A DNA stretch of 64,000 bases from Morinoia aosen (lineage: Eukaryota > Arthropoda > Malacostraca > Amphipoda > Talitridae). Shown one piece after another: positions 33,373 to 43,595 of this stretch (positions within the stretch are counted from its first letter, which is position 1; each line of letters starts with the position of its first letter). The position numbers were made by a program, and so were the translations under genes. The DNA is taken from assembly GCA_030386875.1 (NCBI GenBank), contig CM059560.1, forward strand, positions 23,864,683 through 23,928,682. Direction: 5' to 3'. The notes below the pieces were generated by a model that was given only the letters and a program-made list of their open reading frames with translations, was not told the DNA's origin and did not search any database.

Positions 33373-34305
33373 TATATTGAATAGCTGTAAAATTGCATTT
33401 TTTTATTTTCATCCATAGTTTTTACGAAATCTCCTGGGATTGAATCAGGGCCTGGTGCTTTGGCCTTGGAGCTTTTCAGTGCTCTTTCAAGTTCAGCATA
33501 TGTAATTGGACGGTTATATTGATGATGAGGAGCAGGACTGAAGTGTATGGGCGAATGTTCACTGATAACCTTATGTTCAAAGAATAAAGGATCTTGAGTC
33601 TCACCAGTGCTATAGGATTTATATTGTTCTACTAGAATGTCAGCTACATCTTTAGGACATGTGGTCACCTCATTTTGGATTTTCAATGTTATTTGGGTTC
33701 TGTTTCTTTTTCCATTTATAGCTCTGATTTTTCTCCACACTTCTGCTGATGAGCTTTTATCATTTAGACTGGCTACATAACTTCTCCAACTTTCCATTTT
33801 TGCTTCGAGCACCATCTTTCTGAAAATAGCTCGAGCCCTTTTAACTGCAATCCATTTTTGCCTATTTCCACGGTGATTTTTATATTGATTGTATGCCCTA
33901 TGATATTCCCTGTGACTTTCCTTACATTTTTCATTCCACCAACAATTCATTTTCCGTCCTGCTGGGCTCATGCTACTCTTTTTAACACTGCCTTCAGTTG
34001 CACTAATAATTGCCTGTGTCACTGCTCCACAAGCTTCATCACATGTTAGGTTGCTGAGAATGGGGAAGTTCATGTTTTCTCTAAACTTGGGCCAGTTAGC
34101 TGATTTAAGGAGCCATCTATCTGGAAAATTAACCTGCAATATTTCTATGTTTGAGTCCATGTACACTGGGAAGTGGTCTGACATCATGGTGTCTGGGTGG
34201 GTTTTCCATGTTAGGAGAGAGTGCAAATATTCAGTCACTAGTGTCAAGTCAATGTGAGTATAGTTTCCATTTGATGATAAAAAAGTAGGGGCTGAGTTGT
34301 TTAAC
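33372..34305 (-). pseudogene. I-like LINE ORF2, endonuclease end and linker (5'-truncated)
   Basis: The stretch holds the end of the endonuclease (NYTHIDLTLV, MMSDHFPVYMD) and the linker to the RT (WWNEKCKESHREYHRAYNQY, KAPGPDSIPGDFVK). The N-terminal endonuclease half and any ORF1 are missing. The sequence stops at 34305 against the T/C-rich tail of a family B LINE. A frameshift in an A run (minus strand, near 33390) separates it from the RT ORF. Confidence 0.82.
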
Positions 34306-36219
34306 AAAAAGAAAGAAAAAAAGAAAAACATTTTATTTCCAATAGAGATGGTACAAAAGTACCATCATTGGTTTTTAAAATATTTTAAAGTTAATACACT
34401 TAGGTGATACACATACATGAGTATTGCAATACTCATGTCACTAGTCGAAAAGAACTGATTGAGGGCTATGTACTTCTAATCTTGCTTAATCTACATTTGA
34501 CGATGCACATAATGATAATTATAAGACACAGCACAATTTCATGGACGGTGCATTTTCGTTGTGGGTTTAGAACACCTTTGACAATATACGTATTCATGAT
34601 ATGAAACTTCGCAATTCTTGACGCCAGGAAATAGTATTAGAATTGTTTGTTTCGGAAGACGTTCAAAAATGTCATTTTAAGGAAGCACGAAAAAAATAAA
34701 TAAACATATATATAAGCATGGGGACCACGAAAATTACAAGATTTGTATTTCTAATTAAGCAATTTTAACATAACGGTCATTAGTTGATAAGCATTTTATT
34801 TAAATATAAATGGATGATCACACAACAAATGTATAGTTTTTTACATGAACACTTTACAATAATAAAGAGATGACGAGTTAGGTAATGTTACAAGTTGAGA
34901 GGGAACAGAACAAAAAAACAATTATCTTTAGGTAAAATGCCAGTTGTCAGTTTAGTACACACATATGTGCATATATACATGTAAATATATACACATATAC
35001 ATGCACATACATACCTACGCACATACATACACCTAACACGTAAACATACACAAAAACCTTTCTATGCATCTAGGCAATCACAATATATGCGTGTTCCATA
35101 AAAATGCTGTGCGATGTTCTGAAATATGAGATACTGAACAAAGGAAGATTCGCGACAACTCTTTCAGTATGTGTTGCTGCTTACAATTTCTAATGAAATA
35201 TTGTAACGATGTTCTATTAAATTTTGTATCGAACAGATCATTGGTTGATAAGCGTCATATTTATCATATGTCGGTGATCGCGCAACAAATATACTTGCAT
35301 ATATATACTTTATAGATGCTGTACACTAATCAAGTAAAATGAAGCATTACGTAGTGACACATTCACCTATCTACGTACCATAGCGTGCACAAGTACACAT
35401 ATACACAAGTAAGCATGTGCTCAAATATCAGCGTAAACTACTCAGTATAAACTAGCATTCCAATCGAGGGAATCGGAGAAAATATGTTTTATCATGGCAT
35501 GAATTTTATAAAATTTCCGTACTAAAAACAGTGGCACAAAACAGACTACCTTAGTCAGAAACATGAAAGCGATCTTTCTTCAACGGTTCCCAAGTACGGA
35601 ATATTTCCAGAAGCACGCGACGCTAAGGTGCAGTTAATATAATATATTCTAGAGCGTAAGAGATTATATGATAATTTGCACTACACTAGCCTACCAAGTG
35701 CATTTTTGGACGTGACGAAGGGAGAAACATGAATGTCTTATAAGGATGTCATATTAGGAAAAAAAATCACATTTTCATTGGAATATGGCGCAAAATGCCT
35801 GCAATTGATATATATACATAGGTACCACATTTTACATGTACAAGACATTTAAGCTTTGAATTACCTTACAACGATAAAATGAAATGACGTGTTGGGTAGT
35901 GTTAGAAGTTGGGAGTGAGAAAAAAGTATGGTGTTTATTTTTTATATACCAATTGCTAGTCCAGTGCACACAGGTGTATTGTGCACTCATGCACACCCAT
36001 ATACGTACACACATATACGAGTAAGCATGCTTGCAAATCCCAGCGTATAGGCGATCAAATCATAATAGGCGATCGCAGCGTATAGGCGAACGCATACTTT
36101 AAGACTGTTTTGTGATTTCTTGAATTATAAAGAAAATGAGCAAGAGACGATTAAGCAATGGAGATACCAGGCAAAATGAGATTTTTCAGTACGTGTTCAG
36201 TATGTTTTGTAGCTAAGAA
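34306..36219 (-). mobile_element. 3' UTR of the CR1-like LINE, family B (copy B3)
   Basis: This long UTR follows the RT stop at 36220 directly. It contains diverged internal repeats (near 34780-34990, 35225-35400 and 35865-36020) and AC/AT microsatellite at 34960-35060. A 24-base perfect palindrome lies at 34417-34440. It ends with a terminal hairpin (34341-34373), GGAAATAAAATG and a (TTTTC/TTTC)n tail. Copies B1 and B2 are pieces of this UTR, which ties those orphan repeats to a LINE with an RT gene. Confidence 0.75.
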
Positions 36220-37385
36220 TTATCGTTGAGACGATAGATGACGAATTATTTTGGCTCTAAATTCTCTCGGTTTTTGAGGGATTTTAATACTCAGGGGAAG
36301 TTTGTTCCACATTAAGGCACCTGATATTGACAGAGCCTTCTGCCCTATGTGAGATGAACGATAGTTGACTAAGACATTGTTGTTTCTGTTCGGTTTTTGG
36401 CTGGTTACAGTGGGTGGATGGAAACGCACTATCTCAGCATTGCTCTGAGGAAGATACAACGAGGAGAATACGTATTCGGCCCTCTGCATGAGGAGCCTTT
36501 CTTGAACAGGAACCCAGCCGAGTTTATTAAGGAGAGGGGTTACGTGATCGCTTCTTTTGAAATTACCGTTGCATACCACCTTGGCTGCGAAGTTTACGCA
36601 TTTTTGTAAATCCCTTTGAAAGTATTGAGGTAAGTCTCCCCATACTACGCTGCAGTAGTCAATGCGCGATAACACAAGGGATTGAATGGCTAATAATTTG
36701 GATTTTTCGTCTAGCATACTTTTTATACGATGAAAAAATATTAAAGTTCCGTAGATTTTGTTGCAAGTAGTCTCAACGTGAGATTTGAAGGACACGTTTC
36801 TATCGAACCAGATACCTAAGTTTTTAACTTCTTCTGATGCATTAATTTTATCATTTCCAACTGTGAGAGTAAGACCTGAAGTTTTTTTAATGGCATCATT
36901 GGATCCGAAAATAATGCATTGTGTTTTATTAGCATTTAATTTGAGACCATTTCGGTCGTACCATGATTTCAGGCTAGTCAGGATAGTTTCGGCTTTAATT
37001 TGCGTCCGTGGAATTTCCGATACAGAAATTGTTATTGCAATTTGAACATCATCTGCATACATTGAGATCCGTGTGTTAGAAGGCATTGGAGGGAAATCAT
37101 TAACGAAAATAGAAAACAGTAGCGGACCAAGAATGGATTCTTGGGGAACACCAAAATTGTTTTGAATGAATGGGGACAATTTGTCTTCTATGCGGACTGC
37201 GTGAGATCGATTTGACAAGTAACTTTCAAACCATTGCGTGTCAACTCCCAAGTTCAGTATTTTACGTAGAAGTCTATCATGTTCGACGCTATCAAACGCT
37301 TTAGAGAGATCGAGTAGCAGCAATAGTGTTACATTATTTTGATCGATGTCACTGTATATTTTTTCAGAGATAATGAGCAGAGCAA
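36220..37385 (-). pseudogene. CR1-like LINE reverse transcriptase, C-terminal two thirds
   Basis: LLLDLSKAFDSVEHDRLL, NNFGVPQESILGPLLFSIFVNDF and ISMYADDVQIAI form the RT palm; GVPQES replaces the usual GVPQGS. FGLKLNANKTQC-like and VKNLGIWFDRNVSF regions and a C-terminus of CR1/L2 type (ALMWNKLPLSIK...FRAKIIRHL) follow. It continues the reading of 38636-39085 in frame once the plus-strand LINE (37386-38635) is skipped. There is no RNase H. The 3' UTR is family B. Confidence 0.82.
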
Positions 37386-38222
37386 TTCATACTTTTTGCC
37401 GATGACAGTACGCTTTCTGCGGTCCTTCCGAACCAAAATCCTGCTATGATTGTGGAGAGTATAAATACTGAACTTCACAAGGTTTCATCGTGGCTCAAAG
37501 CTAATAAAATAAGCCTTAATATTGATAAAACAAATTATATTACATTCTCATACAAGAAAGATGTATCTCTCCCATGCATTAAAATTAGCGAAGGTGAAAT
37601 CGAAGAAACCAACTCATGTAAGTTTCTGGGCATCATAATAGATAAACATCTGACCTTCAAAGAGCACATCACTCATATTAGTTCTAAATTATCAAAATCC
37701 ATCGGAATCCTAAGTAAAGTTAAAAATTTTCTGCCTGAAACAGCTTTACAAATGCTCTACCAAACGCTCATTTTTCCATACTTGCAATACGGAATAGAAG
37801 CATGGCACGGAACTGATAAAAATAAAACCAACAAAATTTTTACTCTGCAGAAAAGAGCTGTCAGAGCCGTAAAGAACCTAGAACATGATGCTCACACAAA
37901 TGATTCTTTCAAAAATTTAAAAATACTAAAACTTTCGGATCTCTACAAAATCTCCATCTGTAATTTCATTTACAAAACATTAAGAAATGATGGCGACAAT
38001 AGCCTAAGACAATTATTGACTGCGCAAACTGGTCATCACGACCATTTAACCCGAAATAGAAGCAAATTCATGCTTCCTTATTATTCAAAGGCCCGGTCGC
38101 AACACAGTATCCTCTTCGTTGGAACCAAAACTCTGAACTCTATACCTGCAGAGATCCGTGAATGTAATTCGTACAAAGTATTCAAAAGACATCTTGAGTC
38201 TCACTTCCTATCAGAATACTAG
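37386..38222 (+). pseudogene. CR1-like RT C-terminus of the nested LINE
   Basis: The frame opens at FILFADDSTLSAV (the RT active-site box FADD), with WLKANKISLNIDKTNYITF, CKFLGIIIDKHLTFKEHI, YGIEAWHGT and the CR1/L2-type end (GTKTLNSIPAEIRE...FKRHLESHFLSEY). The remaining frame has no stop until 38222. It is 5'-truncated in the palm, as is usual after incomplete reverse transcription, so it is dead although it looks little mutated. Confidence 0.85.
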
Positions 38223-38635
38223 TCGTGTAAGATCACCGTGTCAAAATCTTGCCTCCTACATGTAACTAATGATAATGTCATAATTGTAACTTGCCTTGGG
38301 TACCATAACCAATATTCTGTCTGCTCATGAATCGTTTTATCAAACATACTATTAAATATAGCCGATTTGACCTATATTGTAAAATACAGCTTAAAATATT
38401 GAGTTAATTATCTCAATGATCAGTCTAATGCGAAACTAGGTTAAGTGAACTAGGTTAAACATTTTGTACACCCTATAATAACGTGATGGTAGGATGCCCT
38501 AGAAGTCGCTGAACTTGTTCGGGCCCACAGGTAGCTATACTCAAATTTGACCATTGTACTAGACTTAAGAAAAATTCTACCTCTGTATCACCTGTGGTAG
38601 ATAAATTGTTTAAATTGTTTAAATTGTTTAAAATC
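37386..38635 (+). mobile_element. 5'-truncated CR1-like LINE with 9-bp tail repeat
   Basis: A plus-strand LINE fragment starts at the YADD-equivalent box, carries its RT C-terminus, then a 3' UTR (38223-38602), and ends in three tandem AAATTGTTT units (38603-38629). Such short tandem tails are typical of CR1-group elements. Taking it out leaves the surrounding minus-strand RT in frame (STQD then IALLII). Confidence 0.8.
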
Positions 38636-39085
38636 TTGAGTGCTAGTGTTTCTTCTATAGGCGTATTGATTTCGGTGTAGATTTGACTCGTCCAGGTGAA
38701 ATGACAGTTGATTTGTCACCACTTTCTCCAATATTTTGGACATAAAAGGTAAAAGACTGATGGGCCTGTAGTTTGATGCTGTATTTAGGTCACCACTTTT
38801 ATGCAACGGTCTAATAATGGAGTGTTTCCATTGGTTTGGAAACGTGTTTGTTACTATTGATGTATTAATTATCAGACGAATCCATGTTGCTGTGACAGGG
38901 AAACTGTCTTTGATATATTGAAGACTGATACCATCATGTCCGACTGCCTTTGTGTTTTTTAGTGAGTATAAGATATTTCTCAACTCCGGTAAATCGACAG
39001 GACGTGGTCTCCACCTGACATCAGCCTTCGAGGATGCAGTGGGGCATGAATTTTCATTTGACGTTTCACCTGGACTGGTACACAC
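38636..39085 (-). pseudogene. CR1-like LINE RT, N-terminal part
   Basis: LRNILYSLKNTKAVGHDGIS, FPNQWKHSIIRPLHKSGD, NYRPISLLPFMSKILEKVV and NQYAYRRNTSTQD are the first RT motifs, before the nested plus-strand LINE. The frame starts abruptly at 39085, where the plus-strand LTR element begins (TGTGG at 39086). The LINE endonuclease is not found on the other side of that element, so the LINE was already truncated or the region was rearranged. Confidence 0.82.
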
Positions 39086-39737
39086 TGTGGTGTATTGCTA
39101 CGCCAGGCACGTATTCCTACGCGCGGCCAATCACAGGGCTGCACCCGTCAGCGGGTTGCTTGTGTACACATCGTAATTTGTGTTCACGGACGCTTTGGTG
39201 TTCCAATGTGTTTATTCTGTTTAGAATTACACATGCGACGTTTTTTACGTTGTAAGCTGCTCCGTTTGAGTGGCAGGAGGTATTTTGTGGGATCTACTTC
39301 CTGACGTATGGAGCGTCGATTGGTGCGCCGGCCTTGGCATTATTGCGTCTGCTGCTGCCGAGTGAGGTTGAGCGCGTTTGAGCTTCCGGTTTCGCTCTTG
39401 AAGTATCGTTGCGAGATACTTGTGTTGTGTTCTTTTCCTTGTGCTGAGACACAAGCAGGTAGGACCTGTAGGCGTGTTGTGTGCCTGTGTGTTTGAGTGT
39501 GTTCAGACTCACCACACTAGCTTGGAGCTAGTGTGTGCTTCCGTTTCTGCCGTGAAGGGTGCTCGTTTCACGGCAGCGTGTGTTCACACTGGGTGTGCCC
39601 TCTGACACACGAGCTCAAGTGTGTGTCTGGCGTCGGCTGTAGGGGAGGTTCGGAGGCCGACCCGAGCTCTGGGAGCTCGGCTTTGAGATCTTGGGTCTCG
39701 GGATTTGCACATCCCACTACAAGCTATCTAGGCTTTT

Positions 39738-40703
39738 TTGCCTTGCCTTATGTCGGAGGTACGTAAGGCAGGGACTGCGTCATCGAGAGATGATGCAGGG
39801 TCGCCCGAGGCGGCTAGTGGTGCGTCTGGGACAGCCACCACGGTTGATCTTAGGCAACTGGCCAGCATCCTGATGCAGGCTAAGGGGCCTATTATTGACC
39901 GATTGGGGAGAGCTCTCCCCAAGTTCAGCGGCGACGGCACAGTGGATGTGTCGGAGTGGCTGGATGACCTTGAGCGTAGGTGCAAGGTCGAACAGGTTGG
40001 ACCTGAGGAGGTCGTAGACTTCCTGCTCGAGGGCAATGCTGCTCGGGTGTTCCGCGCCCTTAGGGTGTCGGAGGCCTCCCAGTGGGAGGTAGTGAAGGCG
40101 ACACTGCTGGCGCAGTACGGCATGTCGCGGCAGGAAGCCTACAGGCGCTTCACGGACCGTCAGCTTCAGGCTGGCGAGGCCGTGGACGTCTATGTGGACG
40201 ACCTGCAGCGCCTAGGCGCTCGGCTGAGGGCAGGGCCGGAGGACTTGATCTTCCGGGTCAAGTACCTTGAGGGCCTGCCTCAAGCCATCCGTAAGTGGGC
40301 AGTGATGCTCCCGGAGGTTTACACCTCCAGCTTCGACGAGTTGCTGTCGAAGGTGCGCGACAGGGTGTCCGCACAGCGTGCTGCTGATGGCCTTACTTAT
40401 GCGAGTAAGGCCAAGGCAGCCGCAGCTTCTTCCGGGAAGAAGCCTGGGCTTGTATGCCCAAGGTGCACAGGACCTCACCGGGTGAGGGACTGTACCCAGA
40501 CTCGCCGCAAGGCGAAGGCAGTGCCTCCTTCGAACAGCAGGAAAGAAAGCTTATGCTTTCGCTGCCCGAAGCCCGGGCACATTGCTCGGGACTGCCCAGA
40601 GCCCACAGCTGCCGCTGGCGGCGCTGATTGCGGTTCGGGTTTCCGCACGGAGGAAGTGGAAAGGGGCACCGCTTCTTCCGGCGTGGAAACCATGGAAGTC
40701 TAG
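39738..40703 (+). CDS. gag: Gag polyprotein of the hairpin-dense Ty3/gypsy-like element
   Basis: The 321-residue frame has a capsid domain (LPKFSGDGTVDVSEWLDDLE, VVDFLLEGNAARVFRAL, AQYGMSRQEAYRRFTDRQ, VDVYVDDLQRLGARL) and two zinc-binding motifs, CPRCTGPHRVRDC and CFRCPKPGHIARDC. The start is probably the second Met (MSEVRK). It overlaps pol by 76 bases in the -1 frame. It is undamaged. The coding sequence is threaded with perfect palindromes and hairpins, which must constrain codon choice. Confidence 0.85.
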   Translation: MPCLMSEVRKAGTASSRDDAGSPEAASGASGTATTVDLRQLASILMQAKGPIIDRLGRALPKFSGDGTVDVSEWLDDLERRCKVEQVGPEEVVDFLLEGNAARVFRALRVSEASQWEVVKATLLAQYGMSRQEAYRRFTDRQLQAGEAVDVYVDDLQRLGARLRAGPEDLIFRVKYLEGLPQAIRKWAVMLPEVYTSSFDELLSKVRDRVSAQRAADGLTYASKAKAAAASSGKKPGLVCPRCTGPHRVRDCTQTRRKAKAVPPSNSRKESLCFRCPKPGHIARDCPEPTAAAGGADCGSGFRTEEVERGTASSGVETMEV

Positions 40704-41815
40704 GTATTTCCACTAGCCTCTCTACGAGAGGCTTGGCTGTCAGGGACGTCCAACAGCGTCCTGGGGACGTTGTCGTGACCGGCGCTCATGCGCCTGTCAC
40801 GGGTAAGCAGGGCTTACCCATGGCAGCTGGTAGGCTTACTTCGAGTAGCATGCCAGTTGTCAAGGCCATTGTGAATGGCCATTCTGCCTTGTGTCTGGTT
40901 GATACCGGCAGCGGGTGCACGATGGTGTCCACCCGGGTGGTGGAGGGACTGTCGGGCCGCAAGGCCCGACATTTTGTGACGGCTGATGGCAGAACTTCCT
41001 CTAAGGGGAAGGAATGTCAGGCAGTCGTGCAGTTGCATGGGCACTCTTTTGGAGTGTCAGCAATTGCAGTTGAAGGGTTGGAGAATCTTGGCGTTGACTG
41101 CCTCTTGGGTGACGATGCAATCGATCACATGGGAGGAGTCACTGTCAGAAGAGGACCCAACTCTCGGTACCAGGTTGAGTGGGGTCAACCCACCTCTGCC
41201 AGGTGCTGTGGTAGTGCTCCCATGAAGGGAGGTCGTGAGGTTGTTTGTGGGGTTGACTCACTTATGATTAGTGATCACGACTTTGAAGCCACGTTTTCTA
41301 ACGGTCATTGGACCGTTAGTTGGCGTTGGTCTGCCGGCGAGCCGACGCAGCTTCAAACTGGTGTTGGCGAGTACAAGTGTACGCGCGCGCCAGGCGTACA
41401 TGAGAGGTATGCTGAGGAGATCCAGAGTTGGATCTCTAAAGGTTGGCTGGTGAAGTGGAATGGCCCGGTAAAAGGGGTCATACCACTTTTGGCGGTTGTC
41501 CAGCCAACCAAAGACAAGGTGAGACCGGTAATGGATTACCGTGAACTTAACTTGTTCATTGAGTCTCACACTGGTGATGAGCAAACCGCTGTGTGTGCCG
41601 AGAAGGTGCGCAAATGGAGGCAGTTTGAAGGGGAGCTTAAGGTCGTTGACCTTAAGTCTGCCTATCTTCAAATTCGTGTCTCCAGTGACTTGTGGCAGTA
41701 TCAAGTCGTGAGGTATAATGGTGTGCATTATGCCTTGACTCGCCTCGGGTTTGGCTTGTCATGTGCGCCCAGGATTATGACGACCTGCCGCAAGTCTATT
41801 CAGCACTTTATTTAA
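40628..41815 (+). pseudogene. pol: Pol, protease and truncated RT of the hairpin-dense element
   Basis: The protease shows ALCLVDTGSGCTMVS and the glycine region VDCLLGDDAI. The RT starts with KDKVRPVMDYRELN, LKVVDLKSAYLQIRV and YALTRLGFGLSCAPRIM, then ends at a stop in 41813-41815, before the YxDD box. It lies in the -1 frame to gag, with slippery GGGTTTC at 40637-40643. Because RNase H and integrase are missing the copy is dead, yet the remaining frame is open. Confidence 0.8.
40637..40679 (+). promoter_or_regulatory. Candidate -1 frameshift signal, gag to pol
   Basis: GGGTTTC (40637-40643) lies in the gag frame as G-GGT-TTC. After a 5-base spacer, GGAGGAAG (40649-40656) can pair with CTTCTTCC (40672-40679), with one G.U pair. 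The pol frame is exactly -1 and opens nine bases upstream. Confidence 0.65.
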
Positions 41816-42335
41816 TTTAGCCTCCAATTGGTCCAGTTTATGGTTGGCACCGTTTGGTTCCGGTAATGGAGTTTTTTCGATTATTAGGTCAGGTTTTTGG
41901 GTTAATTCCACCTACACCGGTAGCGGTGCTTGGGTTGTTTTTGTCGGGGTTTGTTCGTAGTTTTGGTTTGTTTTTCTTTTTGGCGTTCATACTCCCGGCT
42001 TCAGAGTGGGTTTCCCCGCCTCGAAGTCGGGGTTTGAGGTATTAGCTGATTGTTGCCAGAACCGTTTAAAGTTTTAATTATGATTTAAAGTAGTGATCCA
42101 ATATGGACTATTTGTATACGTAACTCAAGTCTATTCTTAAAGATTATTTTTGGGCCCTGGAATATAGGGCAAATTAAAGAGAAGATAACTATAATTGAGA
42201 CCCAAGCTCCGAGGAGCTCGGGCCGCCGCCCGGCTTAGTTCTACCCAACAACGGGGATTTGGAAAAAAATTAAAATCTTAATCCCTCGAAAGAAAACTCA
42301 AAAGATAGAGGAAAGAGCAGTTGGGTATTTCAACG
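41816..42335. other. Unassigned, with several short hairpins
   Basis: No supported gene. Several perfect small hairpins continue the style of the upstream element (for example CACCG-GTAG-CGGTG near 41920, CCCCG...CGGGG near 42014, AGCTCC-GA-GGAGCT near 42208), so this may be another part of the same element family. Confidence 0.4.
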
Positions 42336-42875
42336 GTACCACCACGAGAAGGTGCCGGGTCAGCTGGATACTTGCTCGTGAGCAGGTACTCCTGTATCAA
42401 TCCTTGTCTCCAACTTCTTTCCTTCACCAAGTTCAATAATTCAACAATATGGTACCAGTAAACGTGGTAAAGGGAACACGTAAAATTTCCACTCACGCAC
42501 AAGCTGCACCAGCATCATGACGATCTCGCCGATGATGAGGTGAGTGCTATCATAAGCCTGAGCAGAGTCAATGACGCTTTTCGAGTCAATAAAAACGGTG
42601 AATTTATCATGCTGGTGCTCCTTAACTAGTTGAAGTGCCTCCAAGACACCATAGAGCTCCGCGGTGAAGCTCGAGGTCTCGGGTAGCAATCTTCTAGCCC
42701 TCACCCTCTCTCCAGAAACAGCAGCACAACCTACAGCTCTTCCTGTTCTGGAACCATCTGTGTAGATTTAAAAAGACTCCCCATGCACCTCCAGTACATG
42801 CTCCATAAAAATATGCTTCAGAAAGTTAGCTGGCATCGACTCCTTCTTTGGCATCCTGCACCCGGGGCAGATAAT
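42336..42875 (-). pseudogene. RNase H fragment of a LINE, left copy
   Basis: On the minus strand, IYTDGSRTGRAVGCAAVSGE and FTAELYGVLEALQLVKEH, then FTVFIDSKSV, give three RNase H carboxylates. An in-frame TAA (42770-42768) lies directly before IYTDGS. The final part of RNase H is missing: after LVREWKFYVFPL the frame runs out. The same fragment, with the same stop, recurs at 50055-50635. Confidence 0.75.
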
Positions 42876-43595
42876 AATAATTTTACGGAAACGTTTCTAC
42901 CGGGGTCGCCAGCGCAACGCCAATGTGGACCCCCCCGGCGATGGCCGGGAAAAACTCAGATATTCTGATTAAGGCAGACAACAGCAAGATACAAGAGATT
43001 TACGCATTATGATACGTCGCACTGGACATACATGAAATACAATTAGCGAGTAAATTTTGATGATGCACGGTTTGGGTTAGTGAAGGGTCGTAATTTTTAG
43101 GAGTTTGAGCAGTAGTGGTAGTGGTAGTAGTAACATGGGTTTGCTAGCGCTTCAGTTACTTAAACTATATTGCACCGAAGGTCACACATTTTAATTCGTA
43201 TCTGACTCTTCCAGATAAGCCCACAAGATAAATATTGCTATTATTTGAAACATCAGAATAATTATCTGAGCATCATGGTCATAATTACAACTCAAGATTA
43301 CAAGTGTCTCCCCAATAAAGTTTGTACACAACACATCTCATTCGAACGCACTGAGCAGCCAAACCCCGTAGGGGGTTTCAGCTGCCCACCCATTTATGGC
43401 CGGACGCCTTACCCACGCTGAAACCCCCGAGGTATCAACGCAGCGCGCCCGGCCATATTACAGTTTCTTCATCTTCAAACTTCCAAAACGATATCACGTC
43501 TGGCTATAAAGCCCTACGGCGCGGCTTCCCGTTAAATCTCTTCAAGTAATACAACATGAAGAGCCACAAGTTAGGAGCCCGAACATTTCCCCGTA
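42876..43595 (-). other. 3' UTR and flank of the I-like LINE
   Basis: No gene. From the ORF2 stop leftward this is the LINE 3' UTR, with two competing hairpins at 43361-43428. A trinucleotide run (TAC/CAC on the minus strand) at about 43107-43136 may be the LINE tail. ATAATAATAA follows the RNase H fragment at 42871. Confidence 0.5.
43361..43428 (-). promoter_or_regulatory. Competing inverted repeats in the I-like LINE 3' UTR
   Basis: A perfect 12-bp inverted repeat (GGGGGTTTCAGC 43371-43382 with GCTGAAACCCCC 43417-43428) shares an arm with a smaller hairpin AAACCCC-GTAG-GGGGTTT (43361-43378). A further ATGGCCGG/CCGGCCAT pair (43397-43404 and 43449-43456) interleaves with the first. Confidence 0.6.

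Larger units (their letters stand above)
39086..41815 (+). mobile_element. Ty3/gypsy-like LTR retrotransposon, truncated in RT, hairpin-dense
   Basis: TGTGGTG at 39086 breaks the minus-strand LINE and probably starts a 5' LTR (about 39086-39630, end not proven). Gag (39738-40703) and protease-RT (to 41815) follow. RNase H, integrase and the 3' LTR are absent. From about 39400 on, the sequence, coding included, is packed with perfect short inverted repeats. It is GC-richer than its neighbours. The clade was not determined. Confidence 0.7.

Noticed and set aside
40637..41815. Domesticated host gene from the open gag-pol
   Set aside because: RT is truncated before its catalytic box, and the element sits inside a LINE; nothing indicates host use.
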